DNA of 64,000 nt from Lingula anatina (lineage: Eukaryota > Brachiopoda > Lingulata > Lingulida > Lingulidae): contig NW_019775014.1 in the NCBI RefSeq assembly GCF_001039355.2, positions 182,443 through 246,442 on the forward strand, given 5' to 3'. The notes beneath the pieces were generated by a model. It was not told where the DNA came from. It searched no databases and saw only the letters and a list, made by a program, of their open reading frames with translations. The first letter of the stretch is position 1. Each line of letters begins with the position of its first letter. Below, in pieces: positions 34,959 to 46,900 of this stretch. Position numbers and translations under genes: made by a program.

Positions 34959-37941
34959 GTAAGTGATATAACATGTTCATTTTTAAGTGATATGTTTTTA
35001 ATGGACATATAAGTGGAAAACTGAGACCAGCTACATTGTGATCATGTAAATCCTATATATGGCATTGTTGGATCACGTTGTGTTCCATTTATAAACTCAG
35101 GCAGCGTTGCAACCACTGGTCACCATAGAACGCAGAAATTGCACAGAAAACACAGAAACTGTCCTCTTTCTTCAATCCATGGTATTGCACACTTTGTTTG
35201 CTTGACCAGTGATAATGACACAGTTTAAAAGTAGTGTTTGTTTGGAACTGAAAAGCCAATGTTGTAACTGCGGGGTACAAATATAGGCTTGGTCACTCTA
35301 GCACAGCAGACGTGTACCGTGTACCGGGGACCAATACTGCTGACCTTTCACTTACATAGGCCTGTCAATACAGCATAGTGGAGACTGCTCTTTACCCATT
35401 GATTGTCCACTGTAAGTATAATAAAGGGGTATTGTTTATCTTGGAGGCACTTGGTTATACTGAACAGAGAAAGTTGAACACGGGTGACATTGTGACATTG
35501 GGGTAGAGAGTAATTTCTTACATATAACTCTATCCTCATGGCATAGGAACTTGTTGCGGTTTTAAGGAAGAAAGAATAGATTTCAGATATCACAGTAGGT
35601 AGAGCTGTTACATAAGACAGGTGCGTAATGTGTGCTGCCATATGGTTTGGCCACATCTTGACAAATCTAATATTTTAACATCTTTGTTTGGGGTAAGATG
35701 AGCACAGTTGGCTTTTCAAGATTTCTGCTCTACAGAATTTCAGAAAAATCATTTATTTGGTTGTTTTCTGGCAGTTTCAGCCCTTGTCACCAGGCAGAAT
35801 GGAGCTTTAGTTTATTGACCTTGAACTACCATGTTAACCTCAGGACCTTGGAACCCAATTGAACAGCAATAATCAGGTTGATTTGCCTCGGTTCATTGCA
35901 GCTCAAGATTGGTTCAGGTTAGAAACAAATTGCTTCTGTCATAGATTTGTTACTAGTAAGGACACTTGCTCACTGTATGCTCCCATAGAGATATGGTTCT
36001 ATTAATGTGTCATTCAAGCAGGATCTACAAGTCAGTGAATGTCACTTTGACATGGTGGTTCACATCCTCTGTAACTTCCATTTTCTCCATGCAGTTTAAT
36101 TATTGTTATTCTAAAAGCATGTCAGCCAAGGGTTTTCTGTTCTTTGAGGTAGTGAAAAGGCAATAGAAAAAATATGCCGATGGTCAAATAATTCTATATG
36201 GTTTGTTTAAAATCCTTGCATCTCCCCTGCCTATATATGAGCCTGGTATATGATTCTCATGATATTGTGCAGTATTTGGAGAGCTGCAGTATAGTAGCAG
36301 GTGCAGGGTTGCTGTGCCTTCCCAGCAATGTTGTGTTTTGTTCAGCCAAGTCTTCAGTATTGACATGCATGTTAGGTTCATTGCCTGTCTGTGCATTGGC
36401 ATAAAGATGGAGTTATGTAAGTGGCATTCTTTGGATCTCTAAAATTTCTTGTCATAGACTGTAAACTACATAATAGTTGAGGTGCCTGAGTTGGGAACAT
36501 GTGAAGGGTGTAGAATTATGTAGTGTTAGTCAAGTTAAGGTAATAATGGAATGAAATCGACTCATCTAGATCTTTCGTTTTGAAGGTCATGTTTTGACCA
36601 CAAGTCCATTTCATGTCCATCGTTACGAATATCTAAAACAAACACATGGATTAAAACATTCACTTTGGTATTATACAAGTGTTAATTGATCTTTGCAAGA
36701 AACAGATCTTGTTATTACCATAAAATCTCCAAGGACAACTTTATTATGGTGATATTTACAGTTTCACAGATTAGAATCGCAGATTAGATCCTGGCAGATT
36801 TGGAATAGCATATGTTTTAATATGTGTTCTAGAATCCCCCAAAGCAATTTCTGGCTTCAGGGGTCAAATATTTATCAGTAAAATGTTGAAGACAGTTGTG
36901 TTCTGGTAAAGAAGAAGATGATGTGACAGGTGTGTCATTGTAGACTTTGTAGAACACCCAAAGCATTCTGTGCAACAAACAAATAGTTTTGGTGTCTCCC
37001 CCCCCCCCCCCCTTCCCCCAAAATTATTATTTTTATGTACATTCTGGGTTTACACAAGCATGGTTAAATAAATAACGCAACTACTGAGTTAACTGATATA
37101 TATATATAATTTGTATTTTTTTAAAAATCAGTTTATTTTAGTTTATAATTAAATTTTTTTTCACCCTTCTTGTTGATCTTGTTTAAAATTATTATTTGAT
37201 GTCTTAGATGGATTTGCCCCTGGTTTTAACTATTTTGTTCAGTAGAATGTTAAATTTTTTATAAGCTGATTTTATATATATCTTATGTTGCTTCATAGAA
37301 AGTGATGCTAGTTTCATATGTACCTTTTGGCAAAATTAACCTAAATCATTTGTAGCTTTAAACTGGGAAATGACATTGCTTTTTCTTGTGCAAGATCAGA
37401 ATAGAATTGCAGAAAGTGATTTTAGTCAAAGAGTTCTATCAGGTTTTGCACTATCATATAGCCTATTGGAAGAGATTCAGGTTACCCTTCAAGTACTAGT
37501 AATCTGCATTTCTTGTTTGCCAGCACTGACAGCCTTGAGCACATTAATCCAAGGATGTTATGTAACTATTTCTCAGTATTTATTCAGCTATATTAATCCT
37601 CCATATTTATACCTGCTACTAGCCAGGAGAAAACAAACATTGACCTGGTCAGCTATCTTGATTAAGAGAGCTGTTAAGTGAGAGAGGATGGATTTCATTA
37701 TGGCAAACCAGCTATAGGTGTATTCAGCTAGGTGTATTCAGCTAGGTGTATATAGATAGTAGTTTATTTTAGGGAGCACCTTAATGTGCAATTTACTAAC
37801 CCAGCAGGTGGCCTGAATAAATAAGTCTGATGTCTTCGTTGGTAGGAATAGAAGGCCACAGTAGGCTCAGGATGAAATAGACAGGGCTGTTCTCCCTCAA
37901 TGTTACTAGAATGTAGGAATCACTAAGATTTTTTAAATGTT

Positions 37942-37963
37942 GTTTATTTATTTATTTATAAAT

Positions 37964-38002
<39 letters not shown>

Positions 38003-38004
38003 TT
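37942..38004. repeat. (TTTA)n microsatellite
   Basis: About 15 TTTA units with one interruption near 37960. Confidence 0.95.
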
Positions 38005-38862
38005 ACAAAGATTTCAGAAGAGAGTTATAGTATTGATGTTGAATGTTTGCAGGTTTGGTTGAAAGTAAGTTTTATAAATTGTTTTTACTGAGGAGTTCGC
38101 TTTTGCACTGGTTTATTCATGTAACTTATGATACAGAAAAAAAGTGACCTTAGGACCATAGACTGTAAGACAGAACTGTTTTTAAAGTTTTTTTTACTGC
38201 CACAATGACACAAGTGGATCTGACTGGATTGATAACTGCAGTGTCTTGTGGTATTTTTAGAAATCATCTTTCTCTGTAGTTTTGCTTATGACAGAAATAT
38301 TAGCCAAGGTGGAGAGTGAGATGTTATCACCTGTTTTTTTTGTCTCAATTTTATTGTCTGCTTGTTTAAGATTTTATGAATAACGGTCGGCCGGTAGGAC
38401 CTATTAGATGCTAATCTTGGTCAAGCTTGGCAGTGACGCCTTACTTTACTATTGTATGCCACATAAAAGCATGTGTGATAGGCTCTAAAACACATAAAGA
38501 ACAATTTGGAAATGTTCACAGATAATTTTATACTTTGTGATTATTAAATTTTCAAAAGATCCACAGGTTTTATAAAATATGGTGTGAGATAAAAAGATGA
38601 AATTGATATTAAAGGGGTCCATTATTTATCCACTGTTCCTCACCCATTAAATCCTTTATATAAGGCTCCATTCAGAATAGGGGACTAACTAGAGCGACCC
38701 CTGTGGTCAGAGAGCACGTGATTGTAGTGATACATACATAAGAGTTATACTCATCTGTATATTTCTGTCTATATCTAGACTTCTATATGTTGGTATCCTA
38801 TGTCTTAACTTCAATATCCAGCTATCTATATACACACTTGCATGTGCATGAGCACATGTGTT

Positions 38863-38865
<3 letters not shown>

Positions 38866-38915
<50 letters not shown>
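38866..38915. repeat. (CA)n microsatellite
   Basis: About 25 CA units. It produces a false CVCVCV frame on the minus strand. Confidence 0.97.
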
Positions 38916-38917
<2 letters not shown>

Positions 38918-40726
38918 TCTTTTATTAGTCGAGAGAAAGAGAGAGAGAAAGGCGTGCTCAGGTATGACAGGTAACCTATTTCCATACACCAGTAGCTGAC
39001 ACACATTGCCTTCAAGACAACATCAGAGATGAGAGAGAACTGACTACCACTTGTTGATGAGCTGTTCACAGGAGTACAGAATCAATCCTTGTCTAGAGCT
39101 GGATTAACAAGAAACTGTGGCAAGGGTTTTATATCCCCTTTATACCAAGTGTTTTCTCTCTTTGAGGCAGGATTTGATTAATCTGAAGGACATGGTGTAA
39201 AAAGAGAGGGAAAGAAGACAGCTCATAGAATTACATCAGATATACTGGAAGCTGTGGAGTCCATGTGGGGTGATCAGTTCAGCCTCTAGGGAATCTGTGT
39301 TTATACGAGAACAAAGGATACAGTAATACATAGGTATAGGTTTGTCTATAAATAGAGAAAGATATTATATGCATCACCTGTGGAAAGAGATTTTGCATAG
39401 TAGGAGAAGAATATAGGTCAACAGAACAGCAGAATAACCACTTTAAAGGTCTTGGTGGTTGTAAAAGTAGAAAAGGCTGAGTAATAGAGTAGGGGTGAGA
39501 GTCTCTAACTCCCACAAAGGTGAACTTGGAGAACTGTTATCTTAGGTGCTGGAGGCATCCATGTAACTGTATCCCTGCCTAACCCAACACCTACACAATA
39601 AGAAGGCATACTGATGTTTTTTAATCTGTCACTATATGTTTATGTACCTCACAGCTAAAGTGGTTGTTTAAGGGTTATAAGCTGGGCAGATGGAATGTGG
39701 GTTATTTGTCCATGGTGAATGAGTGCCTTGTGCTAAGATTTGTTCCCTTCAGTCCCTTTAGAGTAGTTTGTTGGTCAATTAACTTGGAGCCGGACACAGT
39801 GGCTGCCTTTGTCTTGTGTTGGCTGGTCATTAACTGGTGGGCGTGGCCTCTCTCTCTTCCATGTGGCTTCACATGTACCTGCAGTGTCTCAGTCAGTGTG
39901 TCAGTCAGTGTGTATATATGTACTAGTATTGACCAGAGGAGTTGTACATAGCATGGGTCATCACCTATGTTGTCAGTGATGTGTTATGATATAAAGTTTC
40001 AGGTGACCAGTTTTTTGCACATTTCAATTTGAATTCATGTCTCTATATTGCTGTTATGTCACAACTACAGTGCTTTCTGGATCAGTAACCATTCATATCA
40101 ACAGATGTTAGGAAGACACAATGCAAGTCAGTGATGTTGACCAGGGTACGGCAGGTGCTCTGTGTTTTATACACTGTATTAGTGGAATATGGATAATGCT
40201 ATTGATTAGCAGATTTGGTAGTATTGATGACATATTGCACACTAGTTCTAACTGGTAAAGGTGTGAAACATTGTGGAGATATGTGGCTGCAAGTATTACA
40301 ACAACAGTGGTTAGAGATGTATTCCTTTTCATAAGAATTAGGCTATTGGAGATGTTACATACACTGTTAAGTTGAAGCTGGGCACACTTGAAATAGAGCT
40401 TGCATTGGGAAGTTAACATATATGTATATGGCTCAGCAAGCTACTTTGTCATTTATTTTTAATGGAATTTTTATCCACAGAAAAGAGTGATATTCATTAG
40501 TTACGAGGCTGAATCACTGAGATCTATAGTTACTGAAGGAATGGAAAAATCTGCGTAGGCGAGAAGTGTTGGATGTTAATAGGCAAAAAGTATTGGATGT
40601 TAATTTTTTAGGAGCTATGTCACTGCTCAATGTGAAACATTTATTTTCAAGTAATATAAGTATATGGTCGAGTCATCAATATTGACCCATATGAATCACT
40701 TTACCACATGCTAAGAAGCATTTAAG

Positions 40727-40930
40727 AGAGCATTCACAACGAAGTTGATCCATGGGCTAACTAGGCCGTGTATCAAATATAGCGCGCACTTGACAGTGGA
40801 TTCCCGCACCCTGTGCACACCATCCCAGTGGGGGCAGAGCAGTTAAATCTCGACACGTTTTCAAGTGGGTGGCGCCATATTTGATTTGCAGATCTTTAAG
40901 TCCGTGGATCAAATTGTTCTCAATGCACCC
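40727..40930. mobile_element. Foldback repeat, family B
   Basis: Left GAGCATTCACAACGAAGTTG and right AATTGTTCTCAATGCAC are inverted relatives, each followed inward by a TGATCC-type block (GATCCATGG and CCGTGGATC). About 204 bp, no coding content. Confidence 0.78.
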
Positions 40931-42823
40931 TACTACATTGTTTTAGATGCTCTGTAGAATTAGAGTGAATTAGAAACTCAGCTAGAAGTATGACGTAGCT
41001 GTATTTATATTGTTATGTATGCATAGATCAGACTTTAAAAAGTGATGTTCCATGTGTTTCCAGGTGTTCTACCTGCCATAGGTGACTAGTAGACAGAGAC
41101 CTGGCTTACCTGACTTAATGGCAAATTGATGGGATCTTAAGGGTTCACTACAGTAGAGAGAGATGAAAGAGTTAATAGCATTAGTGCAGTGTAAGGTGGC
41201 AAAACATGTCTACAGGCTTTTATTGTGGGTGGCACTTATCCATGTAAAATCTTTGATCTAAAAATCTGCGATGTACTTTTGAAGAGGGTACTCCCCCCCC
41301 CCCCTTCTCTTCTCCTAAGAAGTATGTAGCAGATAATTTGTTCTGTGAATGCTATGAAGCTCAAGTGATTGACATCAGTCAGTTTTGAAACTAACTTGTT
41401 GGAACATCTTTTATATATTGTTTACGCCATTTTCCCTAGTTAACCTTGTGTGGAGGCATCACACCTGCTACCAAGTGAATGACTAATTAGTATTGTAAGT
41501 ACGTTGGCGGCATTACATTAAGACTGTTGTCAGCCATGTGTACTTTCTTGATGTTGTCATTAATAGCTGAATTGGCATTTTACTGGTCCCATGAGGTCTT
41601 TTAAAATAACTTTTTTTTTGTGACAGCAAAGAGAGCTTGCCACTCAGAATATACTTCTAGAATATTGTTATTTGTTTATGCTGTGTGGACAAAGAAAAGC
41701 ACTTGAGGTCTATAGAACTGAACTGGATACATGCTGCGGTTTATTCCCAGGAGAAGTAGGCGTCAAGAGTTGTTTTTATCCGAGTAACAATTCAGATGAA
41801 AGAGCAAGCTACTATATGGTCATGAAGAAACCCGAGAAATTGTTTTGATCATATTGTCCTCCCCTGTGTGTTTACATGGGATTCTGTTGTCTGAATGTGG
41901 CACCTGGTGGATGGGAAATGAAGGTAGAAAACCGACTTGATCAGATCTGGTTTGTCATGTCATCAAGAATTGGGTTAATTCTTTCGAGGACTTAATGCTT
42001 ATGTGGGATTTGTGGGTTTTCCGTAATTGTATTTTCTGAGAAAGAGCAGGTTTGTTATGTTTTTTTTTCTTTTCTTGTTTCTTTATCTTTTTTGCTTAGT
42101 TTCTGTTTATTTGCAAGGTTGCAATTTGATTCTAGTGTACAATACGTAAAAGATTTGAACAAAACATGGTTTTTTCATGGAGAATCCCACATGAGACATG
42201 AGCATTTGGCTTGGACTTGGAAACTGTGATCCTTGACTTCTAAGATTAAGGTTAGACATCCAAGAATTTGTTGTTGTTGATGATAATTTTTGTGGTTTGG
42301 GTAGAGTTCTATAAAATTCAATCTTTCACTGTAAACAAATGAGCTGGTGTTGAGGAAATTATAGGTGCTAGACCTGTAAATGAATTCCTTCAAGGGCGCT
42401 GTTTATCTTTTTGTGTTCATTTCCTTTTTTGTCATGATAGGTATCTGAGAAGCGGAATTGTTAGAATTAGTCATTATGTGTTCGATTAAACCTTCAAACA
42501 AGTCCTGAGGACTCTACTCGAAGCCAACGGGAAAATTAATCTTGTGTGCTCGTGTCTCATGTCAAAGCCTTGATGTAGGTTAGTGTCAGAGTGATTTTTT
42601 TTACCATTGATTGAAGATTGCTATATAAGACATCAGTACTAGTAGTGTTGTGGTCGTAAAAATATACACAGTTTTCAGGGATGTCTTGGTGATATAAAGG
42701 GAATTCTTGGATTTTGTACATTTGAAGATGCATCTTTAATCTGGTATTGGTCATTGGGCACACATGGACTACCCGAGTATGCTACTTCACTTCTGGATTG
42801 AGGCGTGACTCACTGTAGGAACA

Positions 42824-43168
42824 ATGGCAGATCAAAACATAGCGAATACTACAAGGCCATTCATTGGTCATCCACAACTACATGATAGTAAATCTCCCCA
42901 AGACACTGAAAATAAGTCACAGTTAACAAAGCATGATGATGATGACTCCAAAGGAATTTTTACTGGAGATATGAATGACAAATCGTGCAAAAAAATTAAG
43001 CTAGAGCCACACGTGTGCTCTCTCATGGCTGCTGAAGCCACAGAGGATCATGACGAGGACGAGCTGCTCCCACCTTGCGATTGCGAGGAGTGCTTTCTTG
43101 CAGGGAACAGCGATAGCGGGAGCAATGACTTTGAAACGGGGAAACAAATGAAACGAATCAGAACCATG
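42824..43168 (+). CDS. ITPK: Inositol-trisphosphate 3-kinase, short alternative first coding exon
   Basis: 115 codons from the ATG at 42824 to a GTAAAT donor at 43169, ending in phase 0. An in-frame TGA at 42806 precedes the ATG, so this is a first exon. The preceding TAG at 42815-42817 would be an acceptor of the wrong phase for the upstream exon. The peptide is acidic and Asp/Glu/Ser-rich, with a DDDD patch, a CDCEECF cysteine cluster and a basic end (KQMKRIRTM) that runs into the calmodulin-binding-like segment of the next exon. It gives a kinase of about 420 residues. Two promoters with different N-termini would let one gene make differently targeted enzymes, as separate vertebrate ITPK genes do. 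The exon's place in the gene is inferred from phase and spacing (765 bp to the first catalytic exon). Confidence 0.78.
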
Positions 43169-43932
43169 GTAAATATGTTTCAGTGTAATTTCTGTTTCTT
43201 TGAGTGTGGTTTTCTATGGCTACATCATGTCAGAGTCTTCTATTACAGATTTATGAACGCACATGTGACCCAAGGTGGTTTTGGTGACTTTGAAACAAGA
43301 AAACAGATGACACTACCAATTTTATATACAATAGAAAATTATATATGGTCAGAATTGTACCTAAATGTGTAGCTTTACTTCGTCTTGTGCTTGGTTTTTA
43401 TTATTACTTTCATTTTATTGGTATGCTGTTTTGTCTAAAAGTAATTTATTTTGAAGCCATTTTAATATCCTTTTTTTATTATATGGTTTCAATTTTCATG
43501 ATGTTGATCATTTAATACATTTATCTGAGATCACGTAATCTGCAGAAATGAAGTTCACCTTGGCTGACATATGGATAACTGAATATCTTCATTTATTTAT
43601 TACAGGGTAGCTTGCTGTAGTTTGCAGAGTCTATCTGCGGTCATATTACATGATTATGATATGTGTCTTCTTTTGTAGTAGAGACTATTGAATGTGTGGT
43701 TACAAAAAAAAAAAAAAAAATAGGAAGAAAAGATATTCTGTGAATTCGCATTGATCACAGGCAAAAATAGCATACTTCACTACCGGGAAACTTCAGCTCT
43801 AGACGCTTCTGGAAAATGGAATATGAGACAGAGATTATTCCAAAGGTAGACATCTAGAAAACATTCACACTGTTTACTTGCCATTGGTACTTCATTCCAT
43901 TTCATGTTCACTTTTTTTTTAAATCTTTCCAG

Positions 43933-46900
43933 AGTTCATGGCGGAAGATCCGGAACATGGTGCACTGGTCTCCGTTTGTGCAGCAGTTTAAGAAGCACAG
44001 GTATCCCTGGATACAGCTGGCAGGTCACCAAGGTAACAGCCTCTGTGATAACTTGTCTCATTTACAGCTCACTTACAGTTCTCAATCTATTCTAGAACAT
44101 TTGGCGTTTCTTTTTTTTTTTTTTTTTTTTTTTTACATTTCTAGTGTTGTTCTATAATGAATGTAGCAGTTCGAGAACTGCAGAATTTCCTAGAACAGAT
44201 TAAGAACATTTTTCATTAAAAGAGAAAAACATTATGTTCTAGGACAGATTGAGAACCGTAAGTGAGCGTTAACTGAGACAAATTTTCACGGGGCTGATCC
44301 ATCTATGTGTGTCATCTCTTCTGAAGTTGACGTGAAATGACCGTCTATCTTGTCCTGTTCTTTGCTTCATTTGTGCACTCTTCCATTGATTTACTTGTCC
44401 ATCTTTTGATGTCATCCATTCATGTTAGTTGTAGCTCTAGCAGTTTCCACCCTGATAATATTCCTCCGTCTGGGGTAGCACTACCAATTTCTACCCTGAT
44501 AATATTCCTCCGTCTGGGGTAGCACTAGCAATTTCCACTCTGATAATATTCCTCCATCTGGGTTTGACCTAGCAATTTCCAAATTGTCAAAAGTCAAATC
44601 AACCCTTTTAAGTCAGTTTTAGCATTTGGCTAAATTGGTGGTTGTTACTACACTGCTATCTCAGCCTATTTCACACTTTTTATGTACAGACACAAATAGC
44701 CATCACCTTCCTCTGTTAGTGTCAACCGTGTTGTCATCGCCATGCACTTTTCACCGTTATCACAATATATGTCAAACCTTGTGGTTTGTTATCCTCAAAC
44801 TTACTGGAGTGATTTGTGCCCCTCAAATATAGGTCAAGTTCCAAAAGCAGCTTTTTTGGAATATTTGGCTCTTTTTCATTAAGATATTGAAAATGGTTTT
44901 CTGGATATTTGTGAAATTATAAGAATTTCTAGAATGTTGCTTGAGAGACTGAAGTGCATAGCTTGCCTGTTTTTCTTTTTTGGGCAAGGTTTAGAAAATC
45001 TATTATTTGCACAGAACCAGCTAGCTATAGGGGACAAATCAGAGATGAAATTTTTCTAACTGCCCACCAAATTTTCCAACTTTTTCACTTAACGGCAGTC
45101 TCATCCCTGTTAAATGTGCATGCACTTTTGTCTGCCGAGAACATTCATCATTCATTAAGCTCAGGGCCAGTTTGCTAAGATTTACCATTCCCTTTGAAGA
45201 CTGAACATAATAATTTCTATCAATTTTTCATTGTAAACGAGGCAGATGACAACCTGAGCAAGTAAGGCAGAAGTGCTACAAATAATTGACTAATTCATCC
45301 AGACTGTTACAGCTGTATTTTTAGTACTTTGAAGGCATAACATAATGCATGTAGCTTGATGTTATGAGAGAAGCAGTATTACCATAGGCAAGGAGCCACA
45401 AATATGAACCTTGACAGCAATTTATAATTGCTTCATACAAAATGCCATTTAGATCCCTCTGTTGATTTGAATCGTGACAGCATACTGTAAAAATTTTAAG
45501 AACCTGTCAGATTTAGATGATGAAGGTTGGAATAATAAGACATCACACATTAAGTTGTCATGCTTTGATGAATCCAGGTTGAGGGTTTTGTTAGGATGTC
45601 ATTCTAGTTTTCAAAAGTTCTATTTGAGTAACATTACTGGGTAAACATTTCAGTCTGTTACCAGTTAAAAAACCATTTGATTCATTGAATGGCTCAATGG
45701 GAAAAAAATTAAAAGACAAAAAGAAAGAAAGGACATTAAAATACTAAGTTCAGTAGACAATAAACAGAAGAGGAATTTTATCCTGGAGTAAGGTGCTGGT
45801 TTTCTTCCTGACTTTCATGTCATTTTTTTTCACCTTTGCAGGGAATTTCAAGGCAGGTGACCAGGGAACAATCCTCAAGAAGCTGTGCAGCAAGGAGCAG
45901 ACCTGCCTTCAACAGCTGATGAAGGACATTATCCGGCCGTACGTGCCAGAGTACAAGGGGGAAGTAGAGAGAGATGGAATCAGTATCCTTCAAAATGGAA
46001 AATGGTGTACTTTTTGAAAATTTATTTCAAATTTTTTTTTTCAAGTTTGATTTTTTAGTTTTGCTATATTTTGTCACACGACGTTTTTACTCTAATGAAT
46101 TATAGGCAGAAAAATAATGAAAGATACATAGCCACATTAAAATTCATGAAAGTTTAAACTTTCTCAAGTTAAAAGGGTAATTTTAGATAAAAAGGTAATG
46201 GTATTAAGAGTAAAGAAAGAAATGTCCAATTAATACATAATTCTGTACAGATGAGTTTGCACAATACCAAGTACCTAAGTTATAGTCCGAGTATGTGAAC
46301 CCTGTTGTTTTCCTTGACTTCCGACCTAAGAATACATCCAGATGCAGGACCTCCTGTGTGAGTTTGACTGCTCCAGTCTCATGGACTGCAAGATAGGGGT
46401 CAGGACGTACCTGGAAGAGGAGCTCCAAAAAGCACGAGAAAACCCCAAACTCAGGAAGGTAGGATAACTGTGATGTTTGCACATTGTCCAGAAAACAATT
46501 AGGGTAACGACTCCATCTTTTCAACTGATAAAAATGATTTAAAAATTACTCCTATTGAAATTGTAGAGTTATTACTGTATGTATTTGTGTGTTTGTGTGT
46601 GTTCCTACAAGCATGCCTGTGCAGTAATAATAAGGGGAGGGGGTTGAAGATTTTACTTGTACTGATTTTAATCTGCTCTCGGCTCTGGATATTTCTATGA
46701 TACTGCAATACAAAACAGATGTGTTTTTGAGGCTCCATTGAAAGTCCCAAATGGAAAAAATAATATATATGGTTCCTATTTTTCAGTTTATGATAATCTT
46801 TGATGCTATCTCTGTTATAAATATAAAACATCTTGTGAAATATTTCTGTGCTGAGATATTGTGGCGTGTAACTGCTTGTTAAAATACTTCTGTTCAGCTA

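Larger units (their letters stand above)
26782..42823 (+). other. Large kinase intron, repeat-rich
   Basis: About 16 kb between the long first exon and the alternative first exon. No other coding exon was recognised. It holds foldback copies (29591-29819, 30105-30470, 34696-34958, 40727-40930) and many simple repeats, listed separately. A promoter for the second first exon should lie close to 42700-42820. No TATA element stands out there. Confidence 0.6.

Noticed and set aside
38707-39069. Minus-strand frame with CVCVCV
   Set aside because: Translation of the (CA)n repeat.
42824-43168. Short first exon as an internal exon following 26781
   Set aside because: An in-frame stop precedes the ATG and the only nearby AG gives the wrong phase.
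43169-43372. Extension of the short kinase exon past 43168
   Set aside because: A good donor with matching phase is present at 43169 and the extension has no family similarity.
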